Below, piece by piece: positions 33,577 through 42,487 of a stretch of DNA of 64,000 bases (positions are counted from its first letter, which is position 1; each line of letters begins with the position of its first letter). Under the pieces are notes generated by a model. That model saw only the letters and a program-made list of their open reading frames with translations. It was not told the origin of the DNA and made no database searches. Source of the DNA: DASRQZ01 sp964571275 (GTDB lineage Bacteria > Myxococcota_A > Polyangia > Fen-1088). A program made the translations under genes and the position numbers. The stretch is from assembly GCA_964571275.1 (NCBI GenBank), contig CAZNCQ010000005.1, positions 13,606-77,605 on the forward strand. Reading direction: 5' to 3'.

Positions 33577-34173
33577 TCAGTGCGTGGACGAGCTGCCGGG
33601 CTCGGCGGACGGCCGCGGTGGCGGCGAGCCCGCGCGCGGGCCCAGCCCGACGCCTTCGGGCACCGCGCCGATCTGCTGCAGGAAGCCGAGGCGGTCGGTC
33701 TCCAGGCCGGCGGACACGACCTTGTCGTCCTTGAAGCGGAAGATCCCCGAGCCTGAGTTGATCACCGGCTTGCCGGTCGGCGGGTACGCGCGAAACGGAC
33801 CCTGGTGCGTTCCGGTCCAGTGCCAGCGCACGGCGACCCGGTCGTTCTCGGCGACCAGCTCGTCGACGGTGTAATGGATGTCGGGAAAGGCGGCGCGCAG
33901 GCCGACGACGACGGGGCGGAAGCCGGCGGGGCCCTTTTCGCCCTGCGGGCCGACGTACTCGGGCGCCACCAGCTGGTCCAGCGCGGCGAGGTCGCCATTG
34001 CTGAAGGTCTCGAACAGCTTCTCGACGTTGCGCTTGTTCTGCTCGCGGATTTGCTCGGACATGGCTGTGCTCCTGGTCGTTGTAGATGACTGGGCGCACC
34101 CGCACGCCGCCAGCGTGGCCAGCGCGGCCAGCGGAGCGAGGACGGCCCGAGTCGAGGCGGTTGTGGCTTTCAT
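33577..34173 (-). CDS. SnoaL-like (ester cyclase) lipoprotein
   Basis: The ATG at 34173 gives 198 residues with a signal peptide and lipobox LAAC. The rest is a SnoaL/NTF2-like fold (NVEKLFETFSNGDLAALDQL, VVVGLRAAFPDIHYTVDELV, VAVRWHWTGTHQGPF). Some members cyclise polyketide esters; most are uncharacterised. A second start at 34062 (MSEQIREQ), with its own AGGAG, would give a cytosolic form of 161 residues. Both may be used, but this cannot be settled from sequence. It is divergent from a LysR regulator, which likely controls it. Confidence 0.78.
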   Translation of the reverse strand: MKATTASTRAVLAPLAALATLAACGCAQSSTTTRSTAMSEQIREQNKRNVEKLFETFSNGDLAALDQLVAPEYVGPQGEKGPAGFRPVVVGLRAAFPDIHYTVDELVAENDRVAVRWHWTGTHQGPFRAYPPTGKPVINSGSGIFRFKDDKVVSAGLETDRLGFLQQIGAVPEGVGLGPRAGSPPPRPSAEPGSSSTH

Positions 34174-34210
34174 CGACAACCACGCTAGGGTCGCCGACGT
34201 TTTCAATCCA

Positions 34211-34240
34211 GTGATGATTCGTGAGGTGTATCATCACGAA
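34211..34240. promoter_or_regulatory. Two overlapping dyads in front of the LysR gene
   Basis: GTGATGA (34211-34217) pairs with TCATCAC (34231-34237), and TTCGTGA (34218-34224) pairs with TCACGAA (34234-34240). Both 7-base pairs are perfect. They lie between the divergent SnoaL-like gene and the LysR gene, ending 3 bases before the LysR start, a usual place for LysR autoregulatory sites. Confidence 0.6.
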
Positions 34241-34242
34241 CG

Positions 34243-35166
34243 GTGAGCTTGGCGACGCTGGATTTGAACCTGCTTCTGATGCTGGACACGGTGCTCGCCG
34301 AGCGCAGCGTGGTGCGGGCAGCGCGCCGGCTGCACGTGACGCCGTCGGCGGTCAGCAACGGGCTCGCCCGCTTGCGCGCGGCGCTCGAAGACCCGCTGCT
34401 GATCCGCAGCGGCCGAGGTGTCGTGCCCACGCCGCGCGCGGCGGCGCTGGCTCCCGCGCTGGCGCGCGCGCTGCGCGACATGGAGCAGGCGGTTCACGGC
34501 GAGGGGTTCGATCCGGCGACGACCGATCGCCAGCTGACGCTGGCCATCGCCGATGCGGGACAGGTGGTGAAGTTGCCGGCGATCGTCGCGGCGCTGCGCG
34601 CGAAGATGCCGCGGGCGCGCCTGCGCGTGCTGAGCATCGACACGCTGTTCGCCACCGGCGGCCTGGCGGGGACGGAGATCGACGTGGCGATCGGCGCGGG
34701 CGAGAAGGGGCCCGGGGTTCACGCGCAGCCGCTGTTCGAGGAGCGCATCGTGCTGGTCGCGCGCGCCGGCCACGCGACGATCCGCGGCCGCGTCAGCAAG
34801 GCGCAGCTGGCGGCGTTGCAGCACATCGAGGTCCAGGTGGCGCCGGGGCGAGGCAGCCGGCCGCTGGCGATGAGCTACGCCGCGCTGGGCGTCGCGCGCG
34901 AGATCGCGGTCGTCGTGCCGACCTTCGCCGCCGCGGCCGCCGTCGTTGCCGGCACCGAGCTGGTCGCCTCGCTGCCCGACAGCTTGCTGACCATGCTGGC
35001 GCCGCGGCTGGCATTGCGGCGGGTGACGACGCCGCTCGCGCCCATCGGCACGACCATCAACCTGCTGTGGCACGAGCGGACGCACCAGGACCCGGCGTTG
35101 CGCGCCTTTCGCGAGCTGATCGCGCAGGCGGCGGGCAGTCCGCGCGCCTCCGTGCCGCGCCGGTGA
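34243..35166 (+). CDS. LysR-family transcriptional regulator
   Basis: A 307-aa regulator with an N-terminal winged helix-turn-helix (LDTVLAERSVVRAARRLHVT, then PSAVSNGLARLR) and a substrate-binding domain from about residue 90 (QLTLAIADAGQVVKLPAIVA). The start is a GTG directly after the overlapping dyads. LysR proteins usually control a divergent gene in response to a small molecule, which here would be the SnoaL-like lipoprotein and perhaps the DHFR-like reductase. The inducer is unknown. Confidence 0.9.
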   Translation: MSLATLDLNLLLMLDTVLAERSVVRAARRLHVTPSAVSNGLARLRAALEDPLLIRSGRGVVPTPRAAALAPALARALRDMEQAVHGEGFDPATTDRQLTLAIADAGQVVKLPAIVAALRAKMPRARLRVLSIDTLFATGGLAGTEIDVAIGAGEKGPGVHAQPLFEERIVLVARAGHATIRGRVSKAQLAALQHIEVQVAPGRGSRPLAMSYAALGVAREIAVVVPTFAAAAAVVAGTELVASLPDSLLTMLAPRLALRRVTTPLAPIGTTINLLWHERTHQDPALRAFRELIAQAAGSPRASVPRR

Positions 35167-35217
35167 TCGACAACGGATGCTGGTAGTGCGTAGAGTGGTC
35201 GCAAGCCACCACCGACC

Positions 35218-36042
35218 ATGAACCCGCTCACCGACACCGACCGCCCAGGCTTTTCCCGACGGCGCGCTCTCCTGGCGACCGCTACGCTGGTGTCGGCGTC
35301 GGCGCCGCTCGCCTGCCGGCGGCCGAGCGCGCGGATCGCGATGCCGGCGGACGCGGGCGCCGCGGCGCCGTGGGGCGCGCTCGATGTGGTTCGCGTGTCG
35401 ACCATGCGCGAGGACGAGCGCGGCGGGATCGCCGTGGTCGTCTTGCACGGCTGGGGCGCGCCGGGCGACGATCTGGTCCCGATCGCGCAGGCGCTGAAGC
35501 GTCCCGGCGTGCGGTTCTTCGTGCCGGCGGGGCCGCTACCCGAGATCGGCGGCGGCCGCGCCTGGTGGCACCTGGACCCGCACACGCGACCGCCGCACGC
35601 CGCGACCGATCAGGTGGCGCCGGGTTTTCAGCCGACGCCGGCCGTGGTCGCCGCCCGCGCGGCCGTGCAGGCGTTGATCGCGACCGTCGTCGATCGCTAC
35701 GCGCCGCAGACGGTCGCGCTCCTCGGGTTCTCGCAGGGCGCGATGCTGTCGATCGACGTCGCGCTCGCGGGAGCGCCCGCGGTCGCGCGCGTGGTGGCGA
35801 TGTCGGGCGTGCTGCTGGCCGACTCGGTGCCGGCGTTGATCGCGCCGCACGCCACCCGGCCGCGCTTCTGGCTCTCGCACGGACGCCAGGATCCGGTCGT
35901 GCCGTTCGCGAGCGGGACGCGCGGCAAGGAGCTCCTCGAGGCGCACGGTTTCGCGGTGACCTGGCGGCCCTTCGACGGCGGACATGAGATCCCGCCGCCG
36001 CTGCTGATCGAGGTCGACCGGTTCCTGTTTCCGCAGCCGTGA
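35218..36042 (+). CDS. Phospholipase/carboxylesterase-family hydrolase, Tat lipoprotein
   Basis: A 274-aa alpha/beta hydrolase of the phospholipase/carboxylesterase type. The signal region has twin arginines (FSRRRALLA) and ends in lipobox PLAC (Cys 33), so it is probably exported folded and then lipidated. Catalytic residues lie in GFSQGAML (Ser), HGRQDPVVPF (Asp) and DGGHEIPP (His), and VVVLHGWGAPGDDL forms the oxyanion region. It probably cleaves short-chain esters or lysolipids. It stands 51 bases after the LysR gene. Confidence 0.85.
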   Translation: MNPLTDTDRPGFSRRRALLATATLVSASAPLACRRPSARIAMPADAGAAAPWGALDVVRVSTMREDERGGIAVVVLHGWGAPGDDLVPIAQALKRPGVRFFVPAGPLPEIGGGRAWWHLDPHTRPPHAATDQVAPGFQPTPAVVAARAAVQALIATVVDRYAPQTVALLGFSQGAMLSIDVALAGAPAVARVVAMSGVLLADSVPALIAPHATRPRFWLSHGRQDPVVPFASGTRGKELLEAHGFAVTWRPFDGGHEIPPPLLIEVDRFLFPQP

Positions 36043-36095
36043 CGGAGTCGGCGTCGAGCCGGAGAGCCGTCGCGACCGACGATCGAGAGCGCGGT

Positions 36096-36707
36096 TCAGT
36101 CGCGTAGCCCCGCCGGCCACGCGTCCAGGGCCTGGGCCTGACGCAACGGCAACGGCGATGCCGGCGCAGCCGGTCGTTCGCGCAAGGGGAGCTGCCACCA
36201 GCCGACGTCGCGCCAGGCGCCGTGCTTCCAACCGACGGCCGGGTAGACGCCGACGGGGCGGAAACCGAGCGCCTCGTGCAGCCCGACGCTGCCGGCGTTC
36301 GGCAAGGTGATGCCGGCGTGGGCGACGTAGAATCCCTGCAGCCGCAGCAGATCCAGCAGCACGCCATAGAGCGCGCGACCCACGCCGCGCCGGTGGTGAT
36401 CGGAGCGGATGTACACGGTCACGTCGACCGACCACTGATAGGCGGCGCGTTCGCGGTGACGGGCGGCATACGCGTAGCCGACCAGATCGCCGTGCGGCCC
36501 AGCGCACACCAGCCAGGGCGCAACCGCGAGCACCGATTCGATTCGCCGCGCCATCTCGGCCCCGTCGGGCGGTTCGATCTCGAACGACGTGGCGGCGTCC
36601 GTCACCGACGGCCGGTAGATCGCGGCGACCTGCGCACCGTCGGTCGTGCGCGCCATGCGGATGCGCCGCTCCGGCGCCCAGCCGTCTCCTTTGGATGATC
36701 TGGCCAT
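36096..36707 (-). CDS. GNAT N-acetyltransferase, phosphinothricin-acetyltransferase-like
   Basis: A 203-aa protein. From about residue 15 it follows the phosphinothricin/methionine-sulfone acetyltransferase pattern: DGAQVAAIYRPSVTDAATSF, the acetyl-CoA loop HHRRGVGRALYGVLL, and NAGSVGLHEALGFRPVGVYP with VGWKHGAWRDVGWWQ. Such enzymes acetylate amino-acid analogues. The first roughly 17 residues are an unusual basic extension, and an internal ATG (residue 18) could be the real start. Confidence 0.83.
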   Translation of the reverse strand: MARSSKGDGWAPERRIRMARTTDGAQVAAIYRPSVTDAATSFEIEPPDGAEMARRIESVLAVAPWLVCAGPHGDLVGYAYAARHRERAAYQWSVDVTVYIRSDHHRRGVGRALYGVLLDLLRLQGFYVAHAGITLPNAGSVGLHEALGFRPVGVYPAVGWKHGAWRDVGWWQLPLRERPAAPASPLPLRQAQALDAWPAGLRD

Positions 36708-36853
36708 GACCTTGCCCCTTCGATGGGAAGAGGCTAGCCAACGCGCGCCCGTCGTTCAATTCGATGGGTTCGACCAGCCGGGTGCCTTGAAAATCGAGCA
36801 AGGGCGGCTCGCGCGCCGTGCTGCGCAATTTTCAGGTGTGGTAGAAAATCCGT

Positions 36854-39097
36854 GTGACGGGGTCCCCCCACGGCTCCCTGGCGACCTCGTTTCGACGGCG
36901 CGGCTTTTGGGCCTATGCGTCCGCTGCGGTCGCGGCCGTGGTGCTGGGCGTGCTGGCCTTGCGGCTCTGGCGCGCCGATCTGCGCGTGCCGTTCCAGTAT
37001 CACGGCGATGTCCTGGCGTTCGCGCTGTGGGTCAAGTCGGTGGTCGACAACGGCTGGTACTTGAACACCCCGCAGGTGGGCGCTCCCGGCGTGCTGACCA
37101 TGCACGACTTTCCGATCGCCGAGACGTTCCACCTGCTGGTCTTCAAGGTGATGTCCTGGTTCAGCGGCGATTGGGCGCTGCTGTTCAATCTCTATTTTCT
37201 GCTGGGATTTCCGCTGATCACGCTCTCGGCGCTCGCGGTCTTCCGGCACTTTGGCGTCAGGTTCCGCCCGGCGTTGGCGGGCAGCCTGCTGTTTGCTTTC
37301 CTGCCGAGCCGCCTGATCAAAGGCGAGACCCACTACTTCCTCGACATCTTTTACCAGGTGCCGCTCGCGATCCTCGTGCTGCTCTGGGTCTGCGGCGACG
37401 AGCCACCCCTGGTTCGCGACGGCGGCTCCTCTCCATGGTTCGGCCTGGAATTTCGCCGCGGACGCACGCGCGCCGCGGTCCTCATCTGCGCGCTGACATC
37501 GGCGACCGGCGTCTACTACGCGTTCTTCGCGGGCGTGCTGCTGGTGCTCGGCGGCGCGTGGGCATCGCTCGAGCGCCGCACGGCGCGTAACCTGCTCTCT
37601 GGCGTGTTGCTGTCCACCGTCATCGTGGCAGGGCTCGCTCTGCAGTCGTTGCCCATCGTCGCGTATCACCGGAAGCACGGGCCCAACCCGGAGGTCTCGA
37701 CGCGCGAGCACGTCGAGTCGGAGATCTACGCCCTCCGCATCGCGCAGCTGCTGCTGCCGGTGGCGGGACATCGTGTGCCCGTGCTGCAGCGCCTGAAGGA
37801 CGACTACGATCGATCCGCGCCGTTCCGCGGAGAGAGCTCGTCCACCAGCCTCGGGATCGTGGCCAGCGCGGGCTTCCTTTGCTTGCTGGCGCTCGTCCTT
37901 CTGCGCGCGCGCCGCGATCCGGTCGGCAGCGACGTCTTGCGCCGGCTCGCGGTCCTCAACTTTCTCGCCGTGCTGGTGGCGACGACGGGAGGATTCGGCT
38001 CGCTGTTCGCGCTGCTGGTGACGCCGCAGATCCGCGGTTACAGCCGCATGCACGTCTTCATCGCATTCTTCTCGCTGTTCGCGGTCGTGCTGCTCGTCGA
38101 CGAGCTGGCTAGCCGGCGACGGCTGCTCGGCTGGCTCCTGCCGCTCGCTCTGGTGCTGCTCGGCCTGTTCGACCAGGTCACGCCGCTCGCGGTGCGGCCG
38201 TACCAGCACGTGAAGGAGGAATACGAGCGGGACGCCGCGTTCGTGCGGCGGATCGAAGGCACGGTGCCCGCGGGCTCGATGATCTTCGAGCTTCCCTACA
38301 TGCCCTTCCCCGAGGCCGGGCCGCAACCCGGACAGCGGCGCGCCGACTACGATGTGTTGCGGCCGAGCTTTCATTCGCGCACGTTGCGCTGGAGCTATCC
38401 CACGATGCTGGGCCGCTGGGAGGACGCGTGGGTCAAGGACACCGCCGCGCAGCCCCCGGACAAGTTGATCGCGCGGCTCGCGGACGCGGGCTTCGGCGGG
38501 ATCTTCATCGACCGATTGGTCTACGCCGACAACGGGGCCGCCATCGAAGCGGCGCTCACGAAAGAGCTCGGTGCTGCACCGTTCCTCACCCCCGAGCGGT
38601 CATTGCTGTTCTTCGATCTGTCCGCGTACGCAAAGCGCGCCCACGCCGAGCTCACGGCCGCGGAGCTCGAGCGCCGGCGCGATCTCGCGCTGCACCCGGT
38701 GCTCGTCCGCTGGCTGGGCGGCTGCTATCGACCGGAACACGGCCCGGACGGCGCCTTCCGCTGGTGTGCCGAGGACGCCAGCCTGGCGATCGGAAACGAC
38801 GCGCGGGTCGCTCAGTCCGTCGTGGTGCACTTCAAGGCTTTCGCGGCGATACCTCCGGCCACGCTGACGATCGCGAGCGATCTCGCGCCGGAGACGCTCC
38901 GGCTCGAGGGATCCGGCGCGTCGTTCACGCGGACGTTGTCGATCGCTCCCGGCCGTCACGTGTTCGGGTTCCATTGCGATGGCGCGCCTGACCGCCCGTT
39001 CAGCGACGCGAGAAAGCTCGTCTGGCGCGCCCAGGGGTTCGGGCTCGATGAGGCCCCGCCGCCCTCGTTGCCGGCGCCGCCGGCTTCGACTCCCTAA
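36854..39097 (+). CDS. Large multi-helix membrane protein, GT-C glycosyltransferase-like
   Basis: A GTG start gives 747 residues: about ten to twelve membrane helices in the first 450 residues, then a soluble domain of about 290 residues. An acidic loop after the first helix (FQYHGDVLAFALWVKSVVDN) resembles the catalytic loop of GT-C enzymes that use lipid-linked sugars. PSRLIKGETHYFLDIFYQVP and PQIRGYSRMHVFIAFFS recall YfhO-like and related proteins. It converges with the GT2-methyltransferase gene, overlapping its end by 4 bases. A role in surface-glycan assembly is likely; the sugar is unknown. Confidence 0.7.
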   Translation: MTGSPHGSLATSFRRRGFWAYASAAVAAVVLGVLALRLWRADLRVPFQYHGDVLAFALWVKSVVDNGWYLNTPQVGAPGVLTMHDFPIAETFHLLVFKVMSWFSGDWALLFNLYFLLGFPLITLSALAVFRHFGVRFRPALAGSLLFAFLPSRLIKGETHYFLDIFYQVPLAILVLLWVCGDEPPLVRDGGSSPWFGLEFRRGRTRAAVLICALTSATGVYYAFFAGVLLVLGGAWASLERRTARNLLSGVLLSTVIVAGLALQSLPIVAYHRKHGPNPEVSTREHVESEIYALRIAQLLLPVAGHRVPVLQRLKDDYDRSAPFRGESSSTSLGIVASAGFLCLLALVLLRARRDPVGSDVLRRLAVLNFLAVLVATTGGFGSLFALLVTPQIRGYSRMHVFIAFFSLFAVVLLVDELASRRRLLGWLLPLALVLLGLFDQVTPLAVRPYQHVKEEYERDAAFVRRIEGTVPAGSMIFELPYMPFPEAGPQPGQRRADYDVLRPSFHSRTLRWSYPTMLGRWEDAWVKDTAAQPPDKLIARLADAGFGGIFIDRLVYADNGAAIEAALTKELGAAPFLTPERSLLFFDLSAYAKRAHAELTAAELERRRDLALHPVLVRWLGGCYRPEHGPDGAFRWCAEDASLAIGNDARVAQSVVVHFKAFAAIPPATLTIASDLAPETLRLEGSGASFTRTLSIAPGRHVFGFHCDGAPDRPFSDARKLVWRAQGFGLDEAPPPSLPAPPASTP

Positions 39098-40422
39098 GCG
39101 GACCGCGCGACGGCGACTTCGGCGAGTCGCGGCAAGATCACGACCGCGTTGCGCTGGCCCTCGTCGTGGATCGGCTCGGCGCCGTGTCGCCGCGCGAGCT
39201 CGGTGAGGCTGGCCAGGTCGAACCGCTTCTCGAAGGAGCCGACGCCGGGGTTGGTCAGGCTCGCCGCGAGGCCGCCGACCACCGGGACATCCGAAAGGTT
39301 TCGCACCGGCTCCGAGAGGATGACCGCGCAGCGGGCCGCGCGCCGCATTCTCTCCACGATCTCGTCGGCGTGGTCGCCGAAGTGATAGAGGCTCGAGCAC
39401 ATGACCACGTAGTCGGCGCTGGGGATCGGATCGGTGATGACGTTGAACCAGCGCGCGTCGACGCCGTGCCGCTGGGCGTGCATGACGAAGTCGCCGTTGG
39501 CGTCGAGGCCGAGGTAGCGGCAGCCGCGCTGGCGCAGGTAGTTGCGGTGCAGGTGCGCGGTTCCGCAACAGAGGTCGACGACGCTCGCGCCGTCTGGAAT
39601 GTGCGCGGCGACGGCGGCATACGTGGCCTCGTACTGCGCGCCGTAGAGCGCGCGCATCATCAAATCGTAGCCATACCCGGTCCAGTAGATCGGCGACTTC
39701 GAGCGTCGCGAGATGCCGATCGTGCCACGGAAACGGTGCAGCTCGCGCAGGTGCGCCCAGGAGTCGCGCCAGAGGTGCACGGTCGACGCCTTGTCGTGCC
39801 GGCGCAAGAAGAGCACGGGCAGCTCCTGGATGCGCAGGTTGCCGAGCGCCGCGCGCGCCATCACTTCGGTGTCCCAGAACCAACCATCCGCGACGCTGCC
39901 GAGCACGACGTTGGCGGTCGTCTCGCGCTTGAAGAACTTGCACCCGGTCTCGGTGTCCTCGACCTCCAGCGACAGCAGCACGTCGCACAGGCGCCGGTAC
40001 ACCCATGAGGCAGCGGCACGGGGCAGGCCGCCGGTTTGCCGGAGACTGTAGTAGCGCTTGCCGGTGGCGACGTCGGCGCCGCGGCTCAGGATCTCGTTCA
40101 CCAGCGACGGGATGTAGAGGGCGTGCACTTCCAGATCGATGTCGACGAACCCGACGACGCGGCCGGTGCTGTCGTTGAAGCCGGTCTTGAAGGCCGCGCC
40201 GCGCCCGCGATTGCTGGCGTGAAAGACGTAGCGGCAGCGCGCGTCGGCGGCGCACAGCCGGCGGATCAAGCGGCGCGTCTCGTCCTGGCTGACGTCATCG
40301 ACGAAGACGATCTCCCAGGACCACGGCGTGAGCGTGAGGACGTCGATCACCGCGCGGACGCTGGCCTCGAGGTGCGGGGCCTCGTTGTAGCAGGGGACGA
40401 TCAGCGACAGGTCGAGCGTCAT
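39094..40422 (-). CDS. GT2 glycosyltransferase fused to a class I methyltransferase
   Basis: Residues 1 to about 240 are a family-2, dolichol-phosphate-mannose-synthase-like glycosyltransferase: LIVPCYNEAPHLEAS, VFVDDVSQDET, GFVDIDLEV (metal-binding DxD) and VEDTETGCKFFKRET. Residues about 260-440 are a SAM methyltransferase with motif I VVDLCCGTAHLHRNYL and the later YVVMCSSLYHFGDHAD. No frameshift is visible, so this is a true fusion of 442 residues. Its ATG overlaps the stop of the aminotransferase gene (ATGA), so expression is coupled. It probably adds and methylates a sugar on a polyprenyl carrier. Confidence 0.88.
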   Translation of the reverse strand: MTLDLSLIVPCYNEAPHLEASVRAVIDVLTLTPWSWEIVFVDDVSQDETRRLIRRLCAADARCRYVFHASNRGRGAAFKTGFNDSTGRVVGFVDIDLEVHALYIPSLVNEILSRGADVATGKRYYSLRQTGGLPRAAASWVYRRLCDVLLSLEVEDTETGCKFFKRETTANVVLGSVADGWFWDTEVMARAALGNLRIQELPVLFLRRHDKASTVHLWRDSWAHLRELHRFRGTIGISRRSKSPIYWTGYGYDLMMRALYGAQYEATYAAVAAHIPDGASVVDLCCGTAHLHRNYLRQRGCRYLGLDANGDFVMHAQRHGVDARWFNVITDPIPSADYVVMCSSLYHFGDHADEIVERMRRAARCAVILSEPVRNLSDVPVVGGLAASLTNPGVGSFEKRFDLASLTELARRHGAEPIHDEGQRNAVVILPRLAEVAVARSA

Positions 40423-41597
40423 GCGTCGAAGACCTGGCCGAGCGCTCGCACCACGTCGCGCGCGTCCTCGTCGCTCATCCCGCCCGACAGCGGGATCGAA
40501 AATGTGCGTTCGCCGATCCACTCGGCGTTGGGCAAGCGGCCGGTGCGCGCTCCGAAGGTGTCCCGGTACCACTGATGCTGGTGCACGGGCCGGTAGTGCA
40601 CGCCGGTTCCGATGCGCAGATCGTGCAGGCGCATCATCACGTCGTCGCGTTTCAATGCTGTGCGCGTGTCGTCGATCCAGCAGGTGTAGAGGTGCAGCGC
40701 GTGGCGCGTGCCCGCAGCCGGCGGCGCCGGCAAATGGAGCGGCAATCGCGCGAGCTCGCGCTGATAGAGATCCCAGAGCGCGCGCCGCCGGTTCCAGCGC
40801 TCCTCGACGCCGACCAGCTGATGGAGCCCGATCGAGGCCGCGAGATCGGTGAGGTTGTACTTGAACCCCGGCTCGAGCACCTCGTAGTGAACGAAGCCGC
40901 GGTCGCTGAAACGCCGCCACGCATCCGCGCTCATGCCGTGGAGCGCGAGCATCCGGATGCGGTTGGCCGCGCGTTCGTCGCGGGCGACGACCAGTCCGCC
41001 CTCGACGGTGGTCAGGCTCTTGGTGACGTAGAAGCTGAAGCAGCCGAAGCTCCCCATCGTGCCGCAGTGACGCCCGTCGACGGTCGATTCCAGCGCGTGG
41101 GCCGCATCCTCGACGATCGCCAGGCCGTGAGCGGCCGCGAGCTGCGAGAGCGCCTCCATCTCGCAGGGCCGCCCCGCGAAGTGCACCGGCACGATCGCGC
41201 GCGTACGCGGCGTGATCCGGCGGCGCGCGTCGTCGACGTCGATGTTGCCGGTGCGACGGTCGACGTCGACGAACACCGGTTCGTGGCCCGCGTGAACCAC
41301 CGCGTTCGCCGTGGCGCAGAACGTGAGCGCGGGGACCAGCACCTCCGAGCTGGCGGGGAGATCCAGAACCCGCAGCGCCAGATGCAAGGCCGCGGTTCCC
41401 GAGCTGACCGCGACGACGAAGGGCGCGCCGAGGTAAGCGGCGAGCTTGCCCTCGAGCTCGGCGACGCGCGGCCCGCTGCCCAGCCAGCCCGAATCCAGGC
41501 AGGCGGCGACCTCTTTTCGCTCGGCTGCCCCGATCGACGGCGCGCCGAAGACCAGGTACCGATCACGCCACGCGCGCTCAGCCAACGGTTGCGCCAT
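40419..41597 (-). CDS. DegT/DnrJ/EryC1/StrS-family sugar aminotransferase
   Basis: A 392-aa PLP enzyme. AVSSGTAALHLALRVL binds the cofactor phosphate, IVEDAAHALES holds the aspartate that contacts the pyridine nitrogen, and the Schiff-base lysine is in FYVTKSLTTVEGG. EPGFKYNLTDLAASIGLHQL is also typical. Members transfer an amino group to keto sugars bound to a nucleotide. The gene starts inside the last 20 bases of the methyltransferase gene and overlaps the next start by 4 bases. The product probably makes an amino sugar for this glycan locus. Confidence 0.9.
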   Translation of the reverse strand: MAQPLAERAWRDRYLVFGAPSIGAAERKEVAACLDSGWLGSGPRVAELEGKLAAYLGAPFVVAVSSGTAALHLALRVLDLPASSEVLVPALTFCATANAVVHAGHEPVFVDVDRRTGNIDVDDARRRITPRTRAIVPVHFAGRPCEMEALSQLAAAHGLAIVEDAAHALESTVDGRHCGTMGSFGCFSFYVTKSLTTVEGGLVVARDERAANRIRMLALHGMSADAWRRFSDRGFVHYEVLEPGFKYNLTDLAASIGLHQLVGVEERWNRRRALWDLYQRELARLPLHLPAPPAAGTRHALHLYTCWIDDTRTALKRDDVMMRLHDLRIGTGVHYRPVHQHQWYRDTFGARTGRLPNAEWIGERTFSIPLSGGMSDEDARDVVRALGQVFDA

Positions 41598-42381
41598 TTC
41601 CGCCCGGCGCCCGCTCTGCGATGGCCGCTTCACGTTCTTCTTTGTGCCGCCGCAGCCGGCAAACCAGGCTGGCGCCGGCCGGCAACGGCAGCTGTTCCTC
41701 GCCGACCCAGCGCGCTTCGAGGCCGGTGACGGCGCGCGCGAGGCCGGCAAGCCATTGCGGGCCGGCGTCGAGATTGCTCTGTGCGGCCTGGTCGCGATTG
41801 AGCCAGCGCCGCTTCCAGACCAGCGCCGTCATCGCGGGCAGCACGCTCAGGTTGAAGTAGCTGGCATACAGCACATCCAGATCGGCGGCGCGAGCGGCGG
41901 CGACCAGCCGCCGCCGCGTGTACCGCCGGCGGTGCATGCTGATGACGTCCTCGCCGCTCCACAACCAATCGTAGGCGGGAACGGTCACGACGATCTGGCC
42001 GCTCGGCGCGAGCAGCGAGCGGATCGTGCGCAAGCCGGCGACGTCGTCGTCGAGGTGCTCGAGAACGTCGAGGCAGGTGACGATGTCGAAGCGGCCGCGC
42101 AGCCGCGGCAAATCGCGCGGGAGTAAATGTATGGGATGCTCGGGGGTCGGGCCCGCGAGCTCTCCCGTGATGTCCGCCCCTTCGGCGGCGCCGAACTGCG
42201 CCAGGAACGGCAAGTCGTAGCCAGACCCGCAACCGTAGTCGAGGAGCGACAATCGCCCGGCGCGCGACGGCAGATCCTCCGTTGCGCGGCGCACCTGGCG
42301 GAGGAACAGGTCGCGGCGCGACGCGTACCACCAATGAGAGCCCTGATGCTCCAGCGTGACGCTATATCCCTCGGCGAGCAT
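41578..42381 (-). CDS. Class I SAM-dependent methyltransferase
   Basis: The ATG at 42381 gives 267 residues. Motif I is LLDYGCGSGYDLPFL, the motif II/III region RFDIVTCLDVLEHLDDD, and PSGQIVVTVPAYDWLWSGED follows. The pattern with SMHRRRYTRRRL is common in methyltransferases of polysaccharide clusters. The frame is open upstream to 42447, but the later ATG fits the family N-terminus (MLAEGYSVTLEHQGSHWWYA). It is the first gene of a three-gene overlapping set with the aminotransferase and the GT2 fusion. Confidence 0.85.
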   Translation of the reverse strand: MLAEGYSVTLEHQGSHWWYASRRDLFLRQVRRATEDLPSRAGRLSLLDYGCGSGYDLPFLAQFGAAEGADITGELAGPTPEHPIHLLPRDLPRLRGRFDIVTCLDVLEHLDDDVAGLRTIRSLLAPSGQIVVTVPAYDWLWSGEDVISMHRRRYTRRRLVAAARAADLDVLYASYFNLSVLPAMTALVWKRRWLNRDQAAQSNLDAGPQWLAGLARAVTGLEARWVGEEQLPLPAGASLVCRLRRHKEEREAAIAERAPGGNGATVG

Positions 42382-42487
42382 ACTCGGGCCGGCGGCGGGG
42401 CGCGCGAACCAGCACCATCGGTGCCACGTTTGCGGTCCCGACGTCAATGGGTTCCGAGCTTTCCCGTTAACGACGCAGCGCGACCGG

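Noticed and set aside
36734..38374. Long minus-strand frame opposite the GT-C-like membrane protein
   Set aside because: The plus-strand reading has regular membrane helices; the minus reading is Gln/Arg/Glu-rich without any motif.
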